Assembly (NCBI GenBank): GCA_009699575.1
Contig: WLNY01000005.1
Location: 23,280 to 87,279 of the forward strand
Direction of reading: 5' to 3'
DNA from: Actinomycetota bacterium
Lineage (GTDB): Bacteria > Actinomycetota > Actinomycetes > Nanopelagicales > Nanopelagicaceae
Length of the DNA: 64,000 nucleotides
Part shown: in pieces, positions 10,958 through 20,644 of the stretch
How the letters are laid out: every line of letters begins with the position of its first letter
How positions within the stretch are numbered: the stretch's first letter is position 1
Program-made: the position numbers and the translations under genes
The notes under the pieces: model-generated
Seen by the model: the letters and a program-made list of their open reading frames with translations, nothing else
Database searches by the model: none
Told to the model about the DNA's origin: nothing

Positions 10958-11085
10958 TGTTCCGGGGGTCGGTGTAATTCCGAACCGGCGGTGAAGTCCG
11001 CGACCCGATCAAATCCATTGATCGGTTGATTTGGTTAAATTCCAAAACCGACAGTTAGAGTCTGGATAAAGGGACATAGTTTCCG
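10958..11085 (+). promoter_or_regulatory. FMN riboswitch (RFN element)
   Basis: GGTGTAATTCCGAACCGGCGGTGAAGTCCGCGACCC ... GATCAAATCCATTGATC variable stem ... GGTTAAATTCCAAAACCGACAGTTAGAGTCTGGATAAAGGGA matches the RFN consensus. Confidence 0.95.
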
Positions 11086-11152
11086 TTGCGCACTCTGCGC
11101 CACGGTTCTTTGTTGCTTCCTGGGCGCTCTAACCGAGGAAGGATCTACGTAG

Positions 11153-11818
11153 ATGTCATTTTTGACGTGGCTTTTTGAAACAAATATTCACTTTGGAAGT
11201 AAGTCGATTCCATTGCGAGAAATAATTGGCGGAACACTTGGTCTTACCAGCGCGATTTTAGGCGCTCGTCGAAAAGTAGCAGCGTGGCCGATAGGAATTA
11301 TGGGTGACGCGTTGCTCTTTACAGTCTTCCTAGGTGCCGTATTTACAACAAGTGATCAGGATGCAAATTTCTATGGTCAGGCGGGCAGAAACGCCCTACT
11401 CATCATTGTCAGCGCGTATGGATGGGTCAGATGGAGTAATGCTCGCAGAGCCAACCAATCACATTCACCTGTCACGCCTCGCTGGACCACTGCTAAAGAA
11501 AGAATGATCCTGCTCCCTGCAATTATCGTTGCCTTCTTCTTATCAATGCAGGTTTTTAAGAGCCTTGGAGAAAGTGGAAACTGGTTAATTGTAGATACAT
11601 GGATCTTCACAGGCACAGCCCTTGCCACCTATGGCATGAGTCGCGGATATGTTGAGTTTTGGCTTGTGTGGGTTGCAGTCGACTTAGTTGGCGTTCCCTT
11701 TGCCTTCATCAACGGCTATTACCCGACAGGAACGCTCTATGCAATCTATCTTCCCTTTGTTATATGGGGATTCGTATCGTGGCTTCGAATTAGCAAGAAA
11801 GAGAGGGTCCTCATCTAG
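11153..11818 (+). CDS. ribM: PnuC-superfamily transporter, predicted riboflavin transporter RibM/PnuX type
   Basis: PnuC-like membrane protein (EIIGGTLGLTSAILGARRKVAAWPIGIMGD); FMN riboswitch in leader implies a flavin substrate. Confidence 0.85.
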   Translation: MSFLTWLFETNIHFGSKSIPLREIIGGTLGLTSAILGARRKVAAWPIGIMGDALLFTVFLGAVFTTSDQDANFYGQAGRNALLIIVSAYGWVRWSNARRANQSHSPVTPRWTTAKERMILLPAIIVAFFLSMQVFKSLGESGNWLIVDTWIFTGTALATYGMSRGYVEFWLVWVAVDLVGVPFAFINGYYPTGTLYAIYLPFVIWGFVSWLRISKKERVLI

Positions 11819-11830
11819 TAAAGTAGCGCT

Positions 11831-12094
11831 ATGAAGTCTTTTGATTCCCTCTGGGTTGAGTTATCCAGCATTGCACTCACTCGCCCGGAGGGGTCAGGCA
11901 CTATTAAGGCCCTTGACGCCGGGGTTCACGGGATTGGCAAGAAGGTACTGGAGGAAGCCGGCGAAGTCTGGCTCGCAGCAGAGCATGAGAGCGATGACGC
12001 CCTAGCGCAAGAAATTAGTCAGCTTCTCTATCATCTCCAAACTCTCATGTTGGCTCGAGGTCTCACTCTCGATGATGTTTACAAATACCTCTAA
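11831..12094 (+). CDS. hisE: Phosphoribosyl-ATP diphosphatase
   Basis: [43 protein letters not shown]. Confidence 0.93.
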   Translation: MKSFDSLWVELSSIALTRPEGSGTIKALDAGVHGIGKKVLEEAGEVWLAAEHESDDALAQEISQLLYHLQTLMLARGLTLDDVYKYL

Positions 12095-12103
12095 GGAGTT
12101 GTG

Positions 12104-12949
12104 ATGCTGCGTATCGCTGTACCAAATAAGGGCTCCTTGGCTGAGTCGGCAATTCAAGTTCTTAAAGAAGCAGGATATAAACAGCGAAGTGATACTCGCG
12201 ATTTGATCTTGATCGATTCTGAAAACGAAGTGGAATTTTATTACTTACGCCCACGAGACATTGCGCTATACGTTGGCTCAGGTGAGCTCGATGCGGGAAT
12301 CACTGGTCGGGATTTATTGATTGACTCAGGGGCGCAGGCTAGTGAAATTCTTGCTTTAGATTTTGCTGCGTCGACCTTTAGATGGGCAGCCAAGGTTGGA
12401 ACGCAGATGGTCGAATCAGATATATCCGGTAAGAGAGTGGCGACTGCCTATCCCGGCCTTGTTCAAAATTACCTAGATTCACGTTCCATTGTTGCCTCTG
12501 TTGTCAGACTTGATGGCGCCGTCGAAAGCAGCGTTCGTCTTGGGGTCGCTGATGTAATTGCAGATGTTGTCAGTACAGGAAATACGCTTCGCCAAGCTGG
12601 ACTGGAAATTTTTGGTGAACCCATTCTCACAAGTGAAGCCATTTTGGTTTCAAGAGCTACCACTTCAATTTCTACCTCCTTGGAGATTTTAGTTCGCCGA
12701 CTCCAGGGAGTTATAACAGCTCGTCAGTATGTACTTCTTGATTATGACTGTCCAAAAGAGAAAGTGGATCAGGCCTGCTCAATCACACCAGGATTAGAAT
12801 CTCCCACGATTTCCCCACTTCAAAAACAGGACTGGGTGGCAGTTCGGGCAATGGTTTTGCGAAAAGAAACTAATCACGTCATGGATCAATTGTGGGCGCT
12901 AGGCGCTCGAGGAATCCTCGTGACTGATATTCATGCGTGCAGGTTATAG
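12104..12949 (+). CDS. hisG: ATP phosphoribosyltransferase
   Basis: MLRIAVPNKGSLAESAIQVLKEAGY, GITGRDLL, adjacent to hisE. Confidence 0.95.
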   Translation: MLRIAVPNKGSLAESAIQVLKEAGYKQRSDTRDLILIDSENEVEFYYLRPRDIALYVGSGELDAGITGRDLLIDSGAQASEILALDFAASTFRWAAKVGTQMVESDISGKRVATAYPGLVQNYLDSRSIVASVVRLDGAVESSVRLGVADVIADVVSTGNTLRQAGLEIFGEPILTSEAILVSRATTSISTSLEILVRRLQGVITARQYVLLDYDCPKEKVDQACSITPGLESPTISPLQKQDWVAVRAMVLRKETNHVMDQLWALGARGILVTDIHACRL

Positions 12950-14167
12950 TTTTAAGAGCGCATCGGAAGAGTCAGCGCTTTCGATATCTTCACGATTAAT
13001 GCCAAGCATGAAAAGTACCGAATCTAAGTACGGGGCGTTGAGGGAACTATCTGCGGCAGCTTGAACAGATGGTTTTGCATTAAAGGCGATTCCCAGTCCT
13101 GCGGCAGCGATCATATCTAAATCATTAGCACCATCGCCGATTGCAACCGTTTGATCGATAGATACTGACTCAGAGAGTGCGAAATCACGAAGCGCCGAGG
13201 CCTTGCCAGCTCTATCAATTATTGTGCCCAGTAGGTTACCGGTGATTACTCCATCAATAATCTCAAGTCTATTTGCGCGAACATGTTCGATTCCTAGTTC
13301 GGTAGCTATTGGAAATACAACATCAGAAAACCCGCCAGAAACTAAACCTACGCTGTGGCCAAGCCTTTGCAGGGTACGTATGAGAGTCCGAGCACCTGGA
13401 GTGAGTGTCACTTCGCTCTTCACATCTTCGATAATTGATGCGCTAGCTCCCTTCAACAAAGCTACGCGTGCCCTAAGCGAGTGTTCAAAGTCGAGTTCTC
13501 CGCGCATCGCAGATTCGGTGATCACACTTACTTGCTCTCCGACACCATGTTTTTTAGCAAGCAAATCGATGACTTCTTGTTGGATGAGTGTCGAGTCAAC
13601 ATCCATGACGACAAGCTTTCGAGCCCAACGGGCAAGTCCTCCCGGAGCTACCGCGATATCCACTTTTACTTCCTTTGCAACAGCAGCAAGGCTCATTCGC
13701 AAATCATTGATAGGAGCTCCTGAAATGAGAAACTCAATTGCAGTGAGGGGGAAGGAGGCACTGCGATGAATTCTTTCGATATTTCCTCCTGCTTGCGCAA
13801 TGGCGCTTGCTAGAGAACTGATAGCTGAAGGAATCAATTTTTGAGCGAGAGCGACCACATGGACTAATCCACTTTTTGCCGCAATTGAGGCGGTTGGCTC
13901 ATCTGTAAATGAGGTTGCTATGTCGACACCTAATCGCACTGCACATTGATCGAGATCCTCCTCTATTGATTGCGCATGAGCACGATCGAGGGAAATCAAT
14001 ATTGTCAGAATTAGCCTACTGCGAATCACGACCTGCTCAATGTCAAGAACTGAGATGGCAAACGGGGCCAAGGTCCCAAATAATTCTTGGGTGATTCCCG
14101 GTGCATCATCGCCAGAAAGCAAAATTAAGCCTGTGAATTGACTCTGGTGCGTATCGTTCTCGCTCAT
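12944..14167 (-). CDS. serB: Phosphoserine phosphatase with N-terminal ACT-type region
   Basis: VVMDVDSTLIQQEVIDLLA, VSGGFSDVV, IGDGANDLDM; start placed at MSENDT. Confidence 0.93.
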   Translation of the reverse strand: MSENDTHQSQFTGLILLSGDDAPGITQELFGTLAPFAISVLDIEQVVIRSRLILTILISLDRAHAQSIEEDLDQCAVRLGVDIATSFTDEPTASIAAKSGLVHVVALAQKLIPSAISSLASAIAQAGGNIERIHRSASFPLTAIEFLISGAPINDLRMSLAAVAKEVKVDIAVAPGGLARWARKLVVMDVDSTLIQQEVIDLLAKKHGVGEQVSVITESAMRGELDFEHSLRARVALLKGASASIIEDVKSEVTLTPGARTLIRTLQRLGHSVGLVSGGFSDVVFPIATELGIEHVRANRLEIIDGVITGNLLGTIIDRAGKASALRDFALSESVSIDQTVAIGDGANDLDMIAAAGLGIAFNAKPSVQAAADSSLNAPYLDSVLFMLGINREDIESADSSDALLKL

Positions 14168-14250
14168 GTGCACCAGTTTATCGCGAATAAGTCCGCCACT
14201 TACTCGCTTTATCAAGCGCGAGAGCTTCGAACACGATATGTTTTTAACCT

Positions 14251-15036
14251 ATGAGCGCAACAACGGTTCTAACACTTGACTCTGTGCGAGTACATAGAGA
14301 TGGCAAAGATATCTTGGGTCCAGTCTCATTTTCGATTGCAGCAGGGGAGCGTTGGGTAATCCTTGGGCCAAATGGCGCTGGTAAATCTACGCTCATGGGA
14401 GTTCTCTCTACTCATATTTTTCCTTCACGAGGTCGAGCAATAATTTTAGATCAAGAAATGGGGAAAGTTGATTTACACGAGTTGCGAACTCGTATTGGCA
14501 TCTCTTCAGCAGCCCTAGTGAGCAGAGTTCCAGACAATGAGATAGTTAAAGACGTAGTCTTGACAGCGGCGTATGCGATCACTGGAAGATGGAATGAATC
14601 CTATGATCTGTGGGATGAATCGAGAGCGGTCGCGTTATTAACGACTTTCGGCGTTCGTGAGTTGGGCGATCGCCGTTACGCAACGCTGAGTGAAGGTGAA
14701 AAGAAACGAGTTCAAATAGCCAGAGCGCTGATGGCGGATCCTGAATTGCTTTTATTGGACGAGCCTGCAGCAGGACTCGATCTCGGCGGTCGTGAGGATT
14801 TGCTCTCTCGCTTTGCCGAGTTTGCTCAAGATCCAAACGCTCCAGCGAGTGTGATCGTCACGCACCATATTGAGGAGATTCCAGTTGGGACGACTCATGC
14901 CATCCTAATGAAAAATGGAGAGATTGCCGTGTCAGGACCAATTTCTTCGGTAGTTACCTCTGAACATATCAGCGCTGTATTTGACATAGATATTACTGTT
15001 ACACAAGAGGGCGCTAGATTCTTTGCTCGCGCTTAG
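14251..15036 (+). CDS. ABC transporter ATP-binding protein
   Basis: LGPNGAGKSTLM, LSEGEKKRVQIARAL, LLLLDEPAAGLD. Confidence 0.9.
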   Translation: MSATTVLTLDSVRVHRDGKDILGPVSFSIAAGERWVILGPNGAGKSTLMGVLSTHIFPSRGRAIILDQEMGKVDLHELRTRIGISSAALVSRVPDNEIVKDVVLTAAYAITGRWNESYDLWDESRAVALLTTFGVRELGDRRYATLSEGEKKRVQIARALMADPELLLLDEPAAGLDLGGREDLLSRFAEFAQDPNAPASVIVTHHIEEIPVGTTHAILMKNGEIAVSGPISSVVTSEHISAVFDIDITVTQEGARFFARA

Positions 15037-15661
15037 AGAACAATTACACCCAGAGTGGATTGTGGCTTTGGGAACTCATCTGCACATTCTTGATGAGATA
15101 CAAGAGCGCCTACCCGAGATTGTGTACCCCCAACGAGAGTTAATGATGCGGGCATTCTCGCAACCTTTAAGTGAAATCCGCATAGTGATTATTGGTCAGG
15201 ATCCGTATCCAACTCTTGGATATGCCAATGGATTAGCTTTTAGCGTTGATAACGACATTGCCCCTTTGCCTGCATCTTTACGAAATATTTTGAAAGAACT
15301 CGCTGATGATTTAGGAGCACCTCAGCTACATAAAGGTGACCTCTCCTCATGGGCTAATAACGGTGTTTTCTTACTTAACAGATCTCTATCCTATGACCCT
15401 CGTTCTCGAAAAATTGATCCACAATGGAATCCCTTTACAGAACGAGTTGTGGAAGTACTTGCAGAAAGAGATCTTGTTGGAATTTTATGGGGTAAAAGTG
15501 CGCAGGAGCTAGGACGGTTTTTTAATTCCGATCGAGTGATAACAAGTCCACACCCTAGTCCATTATCCGCGTATCGAGGTTTTTTTGGAAGCAAACCATT
15601 TTCAAAGGCAAACGGGCTTCTGCGACAGATGGGCTTAGAAGAAATCAATTGGAGTATATAA
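15023..15661 (+). CDS. ung: Uracil-DNA glycosylase
   Basis: IIGQDPYPTLGYANGLAFSV, LLNRSLS, SPHPSPLSAYRGFFGSKPFSKAN. Confidence 0.95.
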   Translation: MLALREQLHPEWIVALGTHLHILDEIQERLPEIVYPQRELMMRAFSQPLSEIRIVIIGQDPYPTLGYANGLAFSVDNDIAPLPASLRNILKELADDLGAPQLHKGDLSSWANNGVFLLNRSLSYDPRSRKIDPQWNPFTERVVEVLAERDLVGILWGKSAQELGRFFNSDRVITSPHPSPLSAYRGFFGSKPFSKANGLLRQMGLEEINWSI

Positions 15662-15701
15662 ATTTGGCGGGACCGAATGATTTTCGGTCCCGCCAAATTT
15701 T
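15659..15701. terminator. Bidirectional intrinsic terminator between ung and the NCS2 permease gene
   Basis: Perfect inverted repeat AAATTTGGCGGGACCGAA(15660-15677)/TTCGGTCCCGCCAAATTT(15683-15700) with flanking A/T tracts; convergent genes. Confidence 0.93.
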
Positions 15702-15711
15702 CGTAGGTGTG

Positions 15712-17145
15712 TTATCCGATCCAGGTATTAATTGGAGATGTTAGGAAATAAACCAGAAAGAGAATAGTCACGACATAGAGAAGTGGGTGAACTTCCTTAC
15801 GACGTCCTTGGATCACGCGAATAATCACATGAGAGACAAAACCTGCTCCAATGCCTACTGAAATACTGTAAGTAAATGGCATCAAGATCATTGTAAGAAA
15901 TGCCGGAATTGCAATTCCGTAATCAGTCCAGTCAATGTTCTTGATCTGAGTCATCATGAGGAATCCAACGATGACAAGTGCTGGCGTTGCAGCCTCGTAT
16001 GGAATAACTGCGACTAGAGGAGCCAAGAATGTTGTTAGCAAGAAACATGCACCAGTAACAACTGATGCAAGTCCAGTGCGAGCACCTTCTCCGACACCTG
16101 AGGCGGATTCGATATAACTCGTGTTCGAAGAAATACTTCCAGCTCCACCAGCTACTGCGGCGAGTGAATCGACGAAAAGGATTCGTTCATTATTTGGGAT
16201 ATTTCCATCGGCATCGATGAGACCTGATTCGTGACCGATAGCAGTCACGGTTCCAACGGTGTCAAAAAAGTCTGATAGCAAAAGTGTAAATATTAGAAGA
16301 ATTGCAGAGACCGCAGAGATTCTGCTGAAAGATCCGAATAGCGAGAAATGACCCAGTAGTCCGAAATCTGGCGTCGAGACAATATCAGTAGGGATAGCTG
16401 GCACATTGAGTCCCCAACCCTTTGGATTAATTTTGTCTGGAGCTATGAAGTTAGGACCTATTTTAAACGCTGATTCAACAGCGATTGCAGCAACAGTTGC
16501 CAGCCCAATTCCAATGAGAAGAGCGCCTTTAACCTTCTTCACCATAAGGCCAATCATGAGAAATAGTCCAAATGCAAAGATAACTACAGGCCAACCCACA
16601 AGAGTTCCGTTATCACCCAAAGTTACCGGAACAGGGCCAGAACCTGTGCGGCGCACAAAACCAGCATCAACAAGTCCAATGAGGGCAATAAAAAGTCCGA
16701 TACCGACTGAGATTGCAATTTTCAATTGCGCTGGTACCGCGCGGAAAACGGCAGTTCGAAATCCGGTGAGAACTAGAACTGTAATAATGAGGCCTTCAAT
16801 AACGATTAAGCCCATTGCATCCGCCCATGACATCTTGGTAGCGATGCCGACTGCAACAAATGTGTTGAGACCCAAGCCAGTTGCTAACGCGAGCGGATAG
16901 TTTCCGACAACCCCCATCAGAATTGTGAGAATACCGGCGATGAGCGCTGTGGTCGCTGCGATCATCGCTAGATTCGGCGCGTCGCCTCCGCCTAGGAATT
17001 TTCCATCGGCATCTTTCGACAAACCAATAATCAAAGGATTAAGCGCGACGATATATGCCATCGTGAAAAAAGTGACTACGCCACCTCTTACTTCGCGCCC
17101 AACTGTTGACCCTCTTTGTGTGATCTTAAAATAACTATCGAGCAT
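15712..17145 (-). CDS. NCS2 family permease (guanine/hypoxanthine-type)
   Basis: VVTFFTMAYIVALNPLIIG, SDFFDTVGT, NTSYIESASGVGEGARTGLASV; start at MLDSYF. Confidence 0.9.
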   Translation of the reverse strand: MLDSYFKITQRGSTVGREVRGGVVTFFTMAYIVALNPLIIGLSKDADGKFLGGGDAPNLAMIAATTALIAGILTILMGVVGNYPLALATGLGLNTFVAVGIATKMSWADAMGLIVIEGLIITVLVLTGFRTAVFRAVPAQLKIAISVGIGLFIALIGLVDAGFVRRTGSGPVPVTLGDNGTLVGWPVVIFAFGLFLMIGLMVKKVKGALLIGIGLATVAAIAVESAFKIGPNFIAPDKINPKGWGLNVPAIPTDIVSTPDFGLLGHFSLFGSFSRISAVSAILLIFTLLLSDFFDTVGTVTAIGHESGLIDADGNIPNNERILFVDSLAAVAGGAGSISSNTSYIESASGVGEGARTGLASVVTGACFLLTTFLAPLVAVIPYEAATPALVIVGFLMMTQIKNIDWTDYGIAIPAFLTMILMPFTYSISVGIGAGFVSHVIIRVIQGRRKEVHPLLYVVTILFLVYFLTSPINTWIG

Positions 17146-17239
17146 GGTGAACCTTCCTGATTTTGGTATCGGGGGTGATTGCGACCCCGTGCACATTCAC
17201 GGCGCGCAAGCCGGGGGAAGATTTGCCAAAGGTTAGTGC

Positions 17240-17923
17240 CTACTTGGAGGTAACCCGAGCCACCACACCAAGGGCGACGGCAATAGATTGACCTACGAAT
17301 ATGGCGAAGAGAGCAGTTCCTACGCCTATCTGGCCTCCTAGCGCGGCTCCCAGTAAGAGCACGCTGCCTTCAATTCCAAGTCTCACTCGACCCACTCGGA
17401 CACCACTTCTGTGGTGAATCGCAGTCATCAGTCCATCCCGAGGACCTGGTCCAAGCCCGCAGGTTATGTACAGAGCAGAACCGATACCCACCATTGCGAT
17501 ACCTAAGGAATCCATCGCTATGCCAGTTACAAAATTTGGCGCTTCTGGAAAAATATTCACGCCCAATTGAATGGATGCTGCAATTATTGCGATATTTGCT
17601 AAAGTGCCAAATCCTGGCCGCTCACGCAACGGTAGCCACAGCAGCAACACGAGGGCGCTTATTCCAAAAGTCGACCACCCGAGGGAAATGTCGAGTCGTT
17701 TGGAAATTCCTTGTGCGAGTACGGTCCAAGGGGCATTCCCTGTTTGACTCTGTACCAGAAGTGAGTCTCCTAGACCAAAAATTAAAAGCCCACCGAATAA
17801 AACAATAAGTCGAGTCGCGGAAATATCCCAGCGATGAATAGCCCTCCATGGAGTGATCGGAATTGTTTTGTGGGGACGCAAGAAGTCCAAGACGGCACTT
17901 TTTTTATTCTTTTCAAAAGACAT
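17240..17923 (-). CDS. YczE/YitT-type integral membrane protein
   Basis: GDSLLVQSQTGNAPWTVLAQGIS, GLGPGPRDGLMTAIHHRSG. Confidence 0.75.
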   Translation of the reverse strand: MSFEKNKKSAVLDFLRPHKTIPITPWRAIHRWDISATRLIVLFGGLLIFGLGDSLLVQSQTGNAPWTVLAQGISKRLDISLGWSTFGISALVLLLWLPLRERPGFGTLANIAIIAASIQLGVNIFPEAPNFVTGIAMDSLGIAMVGIGSALYITCGLGPGPRDGLMTAIHHRSGVRVGRVRLGIEGSVLLLGAALGGQIGVGTALFAIFVGQSIAVALGVVARVTSK

Positions 17924-17996
17924 GGGTGGAGTCTAGAGGAGTTTGAATCTGTGATGACCGATAAATCTCACCTACTTCGGTATAAGGTTAAGTATT

Positions 17997-18857
17997 ATGG
18001 AATTCACCTATTTTCAAGCAATTGTTACTGGTGTTGTCCAAGGAATTACAGAACTCTTCCCGATTTCTAGCCTAGGCCATGCGGTTCTCTTGCCGGCTTG
18101 GATTGGGGGGTCTTGGTCGACATTTACTACCGACCCATCATCGTCATACCTTTCCGTAACTGTCGCATTTCACCTAGCAAGCGCTGTGGCGCTTTTTATA
18201 GTTTTTCGTAAGCGATGGATCGGACTAATCGCTGGAGGACTCCAATCCATTCGCGGAGTGAAATCAGAAGCGTCCGGGGTTTTTTGGCGTGTTGTTATTG
18301 CCACAATTCCTGTAGCAATAATTGGGAAAGTTTTTGAAGAGCCATTAGGAAAGATTTTCGCTAAACCTATTTTTGCGGGGCTGTTTTTAACAATAAATGG
18401 AGTGATTCTATTTACTGTTGAGAGGGTGACACGCAGAACCAGTGCGCCTCACCCTGCGGAGAATTCCAATGCCGAAATTATGCAGCACGTGACAATTCCC
18501 GTTGCGCTGACGATTGGATTTGGACAATCTCTTGCCCTTCTCTCCGGTATTAGTCGTTTTGGAATAACCATGAGTTCGGGTTTATTAAGAAGACTCTCGC
18601 ATGCAAGTGCAGCTGATTTTGCTTTCCTCTTAGCCTTGCCGGTAATTGCCGGTGCGGCTATTTTGAAAGTGCCAGAACTTTTCACGCCGGAGCAAACTCA
18701 TATACGAGGCCAGATAGTGGTCGGTTCCCTTGTCTCGTTCGTGTGCACGTATGCCTCCGTTACTTTTCTTGTTCGTTGGTTTCGCACTCGAACCCTCTAT
18801 CCCTTCGCAATATATTCTCTGATCGTGGGTCTTGCTTCAGTAATACGGTTTGGTTAA
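17997..18857 (+). CDS. uppP: Undecaprenyl-diphosphate phosphatase
   Basis: QAIVTGVVQGITELFPISSLGHAVLLP, SGISRFGITMSSGLLRRLS. Confidence 0.95.
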   Translation: MEFTYFQAIVTGVVQGITELFPISSLGHAVLLPAWIGGSWSTFTTDPSSSYLSVTVAFHLASAVALFIVFRKRWIGLIAGGLQSIRGVKSEASGVFWRVVIATIPVAIIGKVFEEPLGKIFAKPIFAGLFLTINGVILFTVERVTRRTSAPHPAENSNAEIMQHVTIPVALTIGFGQSLALLSGISRFGITMSSGLLRRLSHASAADFAFLLALPVIAGAAILKVPELFTPEQTHIRGQIVVGSLVSFVCTYASVTFLVRWFRTRTLYPFAIYSLIVGLASVIRFG

Positions 18858-18860
18858 TAA

Positions 18861-19595
18861 ATGTTTATTGGCATCGGAACAATTATCAATGTTGTTGCAA
18901 TTCTTTGCGGCGCAGGGGTCGGAGTTCTTGTTGGTTCGAAATTAAAGGCTCACACACGAGACCTGATTACTGACATTCTTGGCTTGGTTACTTTATTAGC
19001 CGCTGCGGGAGCTCTGACGGCCTTGTGGAGTCAGCGCTATATCTCTGCATTTCCCTCCGGCTGGCCACTTCTAGTTGTCCTGAGTTCTCTTCTTATTGGA
19101 GGATTACTCGGTTCGGCATTGCATCTTGATGAACGCTTGGAGAAGGCTGGCGAAAGTTTACGAAAAAAATTTGGAGCATCGGGTGAGTCTCCATTCGTTG
19201 AAGGTTTCGTCTCTTCATCGTTGCTCTTTGTTATCGGCCCACTAGCAATATTGGGCAGCATTAGTGATGGTATGGGCAATGGGATAGATCAACTTATTTT
19301 GAAATCAACACTGGACTTTTTTGCAGCTATTGCATTTGCGGCATCACTTGGTTGGGGAGTGGGGGCTTCTGCGATACCGGTGGCTATGTACCAGGGGCTT
19401 TGGACGCTCATTGGGTTAGGGCTGGGTAGCATTTTGTTGGATTATCAAATTGACGCAATGACTGTAGTTGGCGGACTATTGCTGGTAGCCATCGGACTCA
19501 GGCTTCTAAAGATTAGAGAAATAGCCGTAGGCAATTTGCTTCCGTGTCTTGCTGTTGCACCACTTATTGCTTGGGGAGTTCACTTACTTAAGTGA
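18861..19595 (+). CDS. DUF554 family membrane protein
   Basis: MFIGIGTIINVVAILCGAGVGVLVGSKL... FVSSSLLFVIGPLAILGSISDGMG. Confidence 0.85.
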   Translation: MFIGIGTIINVVAILCGAGVGVLVGSKLKAHTRDLITDILGLVTLLAAAGALTALWSQRYISAFPSGWPLLVVLSSLLIGGLLGSALHLDERLEKAGESLRKKFGASGESPFVEGFVSSSLLFVIGPLAILGSISDGMGNGIDQLILKSTLDFFAAIAFAASLGWGVGASAIPVAMYQGLWTLIGLGLGSILLDYQIDAMTVVGGLLLVAIGLRLLKIREIAVGNLLPCLAVAPLIAWGVHLLK

Positions 19596-19603
19596 ATAAT
19601 TGC

Positions 19604-20644
19604 CTAGAAGGTTGAAGCATCAAGAACAAAGCGATACTTAACATCACTTGCAACTGTGCGATCGTAAGCCGTGTTTGCGTAGTCAGCGCCGATTACTTCC
19701 ACATCACTGACAATGCCGTGCTCTCCGCAGAAATCAAGCATTTCTTGAAGCTCAGGCATTCCACCAATCATTGACCCCGCCATTCGGCGACGACCATCGA
19801 GTAATGAACCAACGTTGACTGCGTAAGGCTTCCCAGGGAGTCCGATGACAACTAAAGTGCCATCCAAAGCCAGCAATCCTAAATAGGGATTAATGTCGAT
19901 TTCTGCACTAACAGTATTTAGGATCAAATCAAATTTCTTTGAATACTCTTTTAAAATGGAAATATCTGATGTGCATATAAACTCATCAGCACCCATCTCG
20001 AGAGCATCACTTTTCTTGGATGCTGTGTGTGAAATAACGGTTACGTGGGCTCCCATTGCGTGCGCGAACTTAACTCCCATGTGACCAAGTCCGCCCAACC
20101 CCATAACTGCCACTCGTGTTGTAGGCCCCACATTCCATTTCTTGATAGGGGAGTACAAAGTAATCCCAGCACACAAAAGCGGAGCCACAGCCTCTAAGGG
20201 AAGATTTTCTGGAATATGAACTGCGAAATTCTCATCAATCACGAATGTATTTGAATAGCCCCCACGGGTTTGAGTTATTCCATCTCTCTCAAATCCGTTG
20301 TAAGTTCCGGTCATTCCGTCGAGGCAATAGTTTTGCAATCCAGCATCACAATTAGAACAGGTCTGGCATGAGTCAACAAAAACGCCCACTCCGATCAGTT
20401 GACCTACTTGAAATTTGCTCACCTCAGTGCCGATGCTGCTGACAACTCCAACAATTTCATGACCGGGGACGAGCGGATAAAGAACGGGACCCCACTCGCC
20501 TCGCGCAGTGTGTATATCGGAATGGCAAATACCAGAATATTTAACATCGATTGCAACGTCGCGAGGACGTAAATCGCGACGTTCGAATTCGAAAGATACT
20601 AGTGGTGATGTTGCATCGTGAATGGCAAGTCCGCGTGATTTCAT
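19604..20644 (-). CDS. Zinc-dependent NAD(P) alcohol dehydrogenase (cinnamyl-alcohol-dehydrogenase-like)
   Basis: YSGICHSDIHTARGEWG, VPGHEIVGVV, CQTCSNCDAGLQNYC, GLGGLGHMGVKFAHAMG. Confidence 0.92.
   Translation of the reverse strand: MKSRGLAIHDATSPLVSFEFERRDLRPRDVAIDVKYSGICHSDIHTARGEWGPVLYPLVPGHEIVGVVSSIGTEVSKFQVGQLIGVGVFVDSCQTCSNCDAGLQNYCLDGMTGTYNGFERDGITQTRGGYSNTFVIDENFAVHIPENLPLEAVAPLLCAGITLYSPIKKWNVGPTTRVAVMGLGGLGHMGVKFAHAMGAHVTVISHTASKKSDALEMGADEFICTSDISILKEYSKKFDLILNTVSAEIDINPYLGLLALDGTLVVIGLPGKPYAVNVGSLLDGRRRMAGSMIGGMPELQEMLDFCGEHGIVSDVEVIGADYANTAYDRTVASDVKYRFVLDASTF

Noticed and set aside
13203-13769. 188-aa plus-strand ORF opposite serB
   Set aside because: Antisense shadow of serB; composition reflects codon bias of the real gene.
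16406-16900. 164-aa plus-strand ORF opposite the NCS2 permease
   Set aside because: Antisense shadow ORF; Pro/Arg/Ile-rich with no recognisable domain.
17146-17239. Canonical purine riboswitch upstream of the NCS2 permease
   Set aside because: Conserved purine aptamer loop sequences are absent; only competing GC-rich pairings seen.
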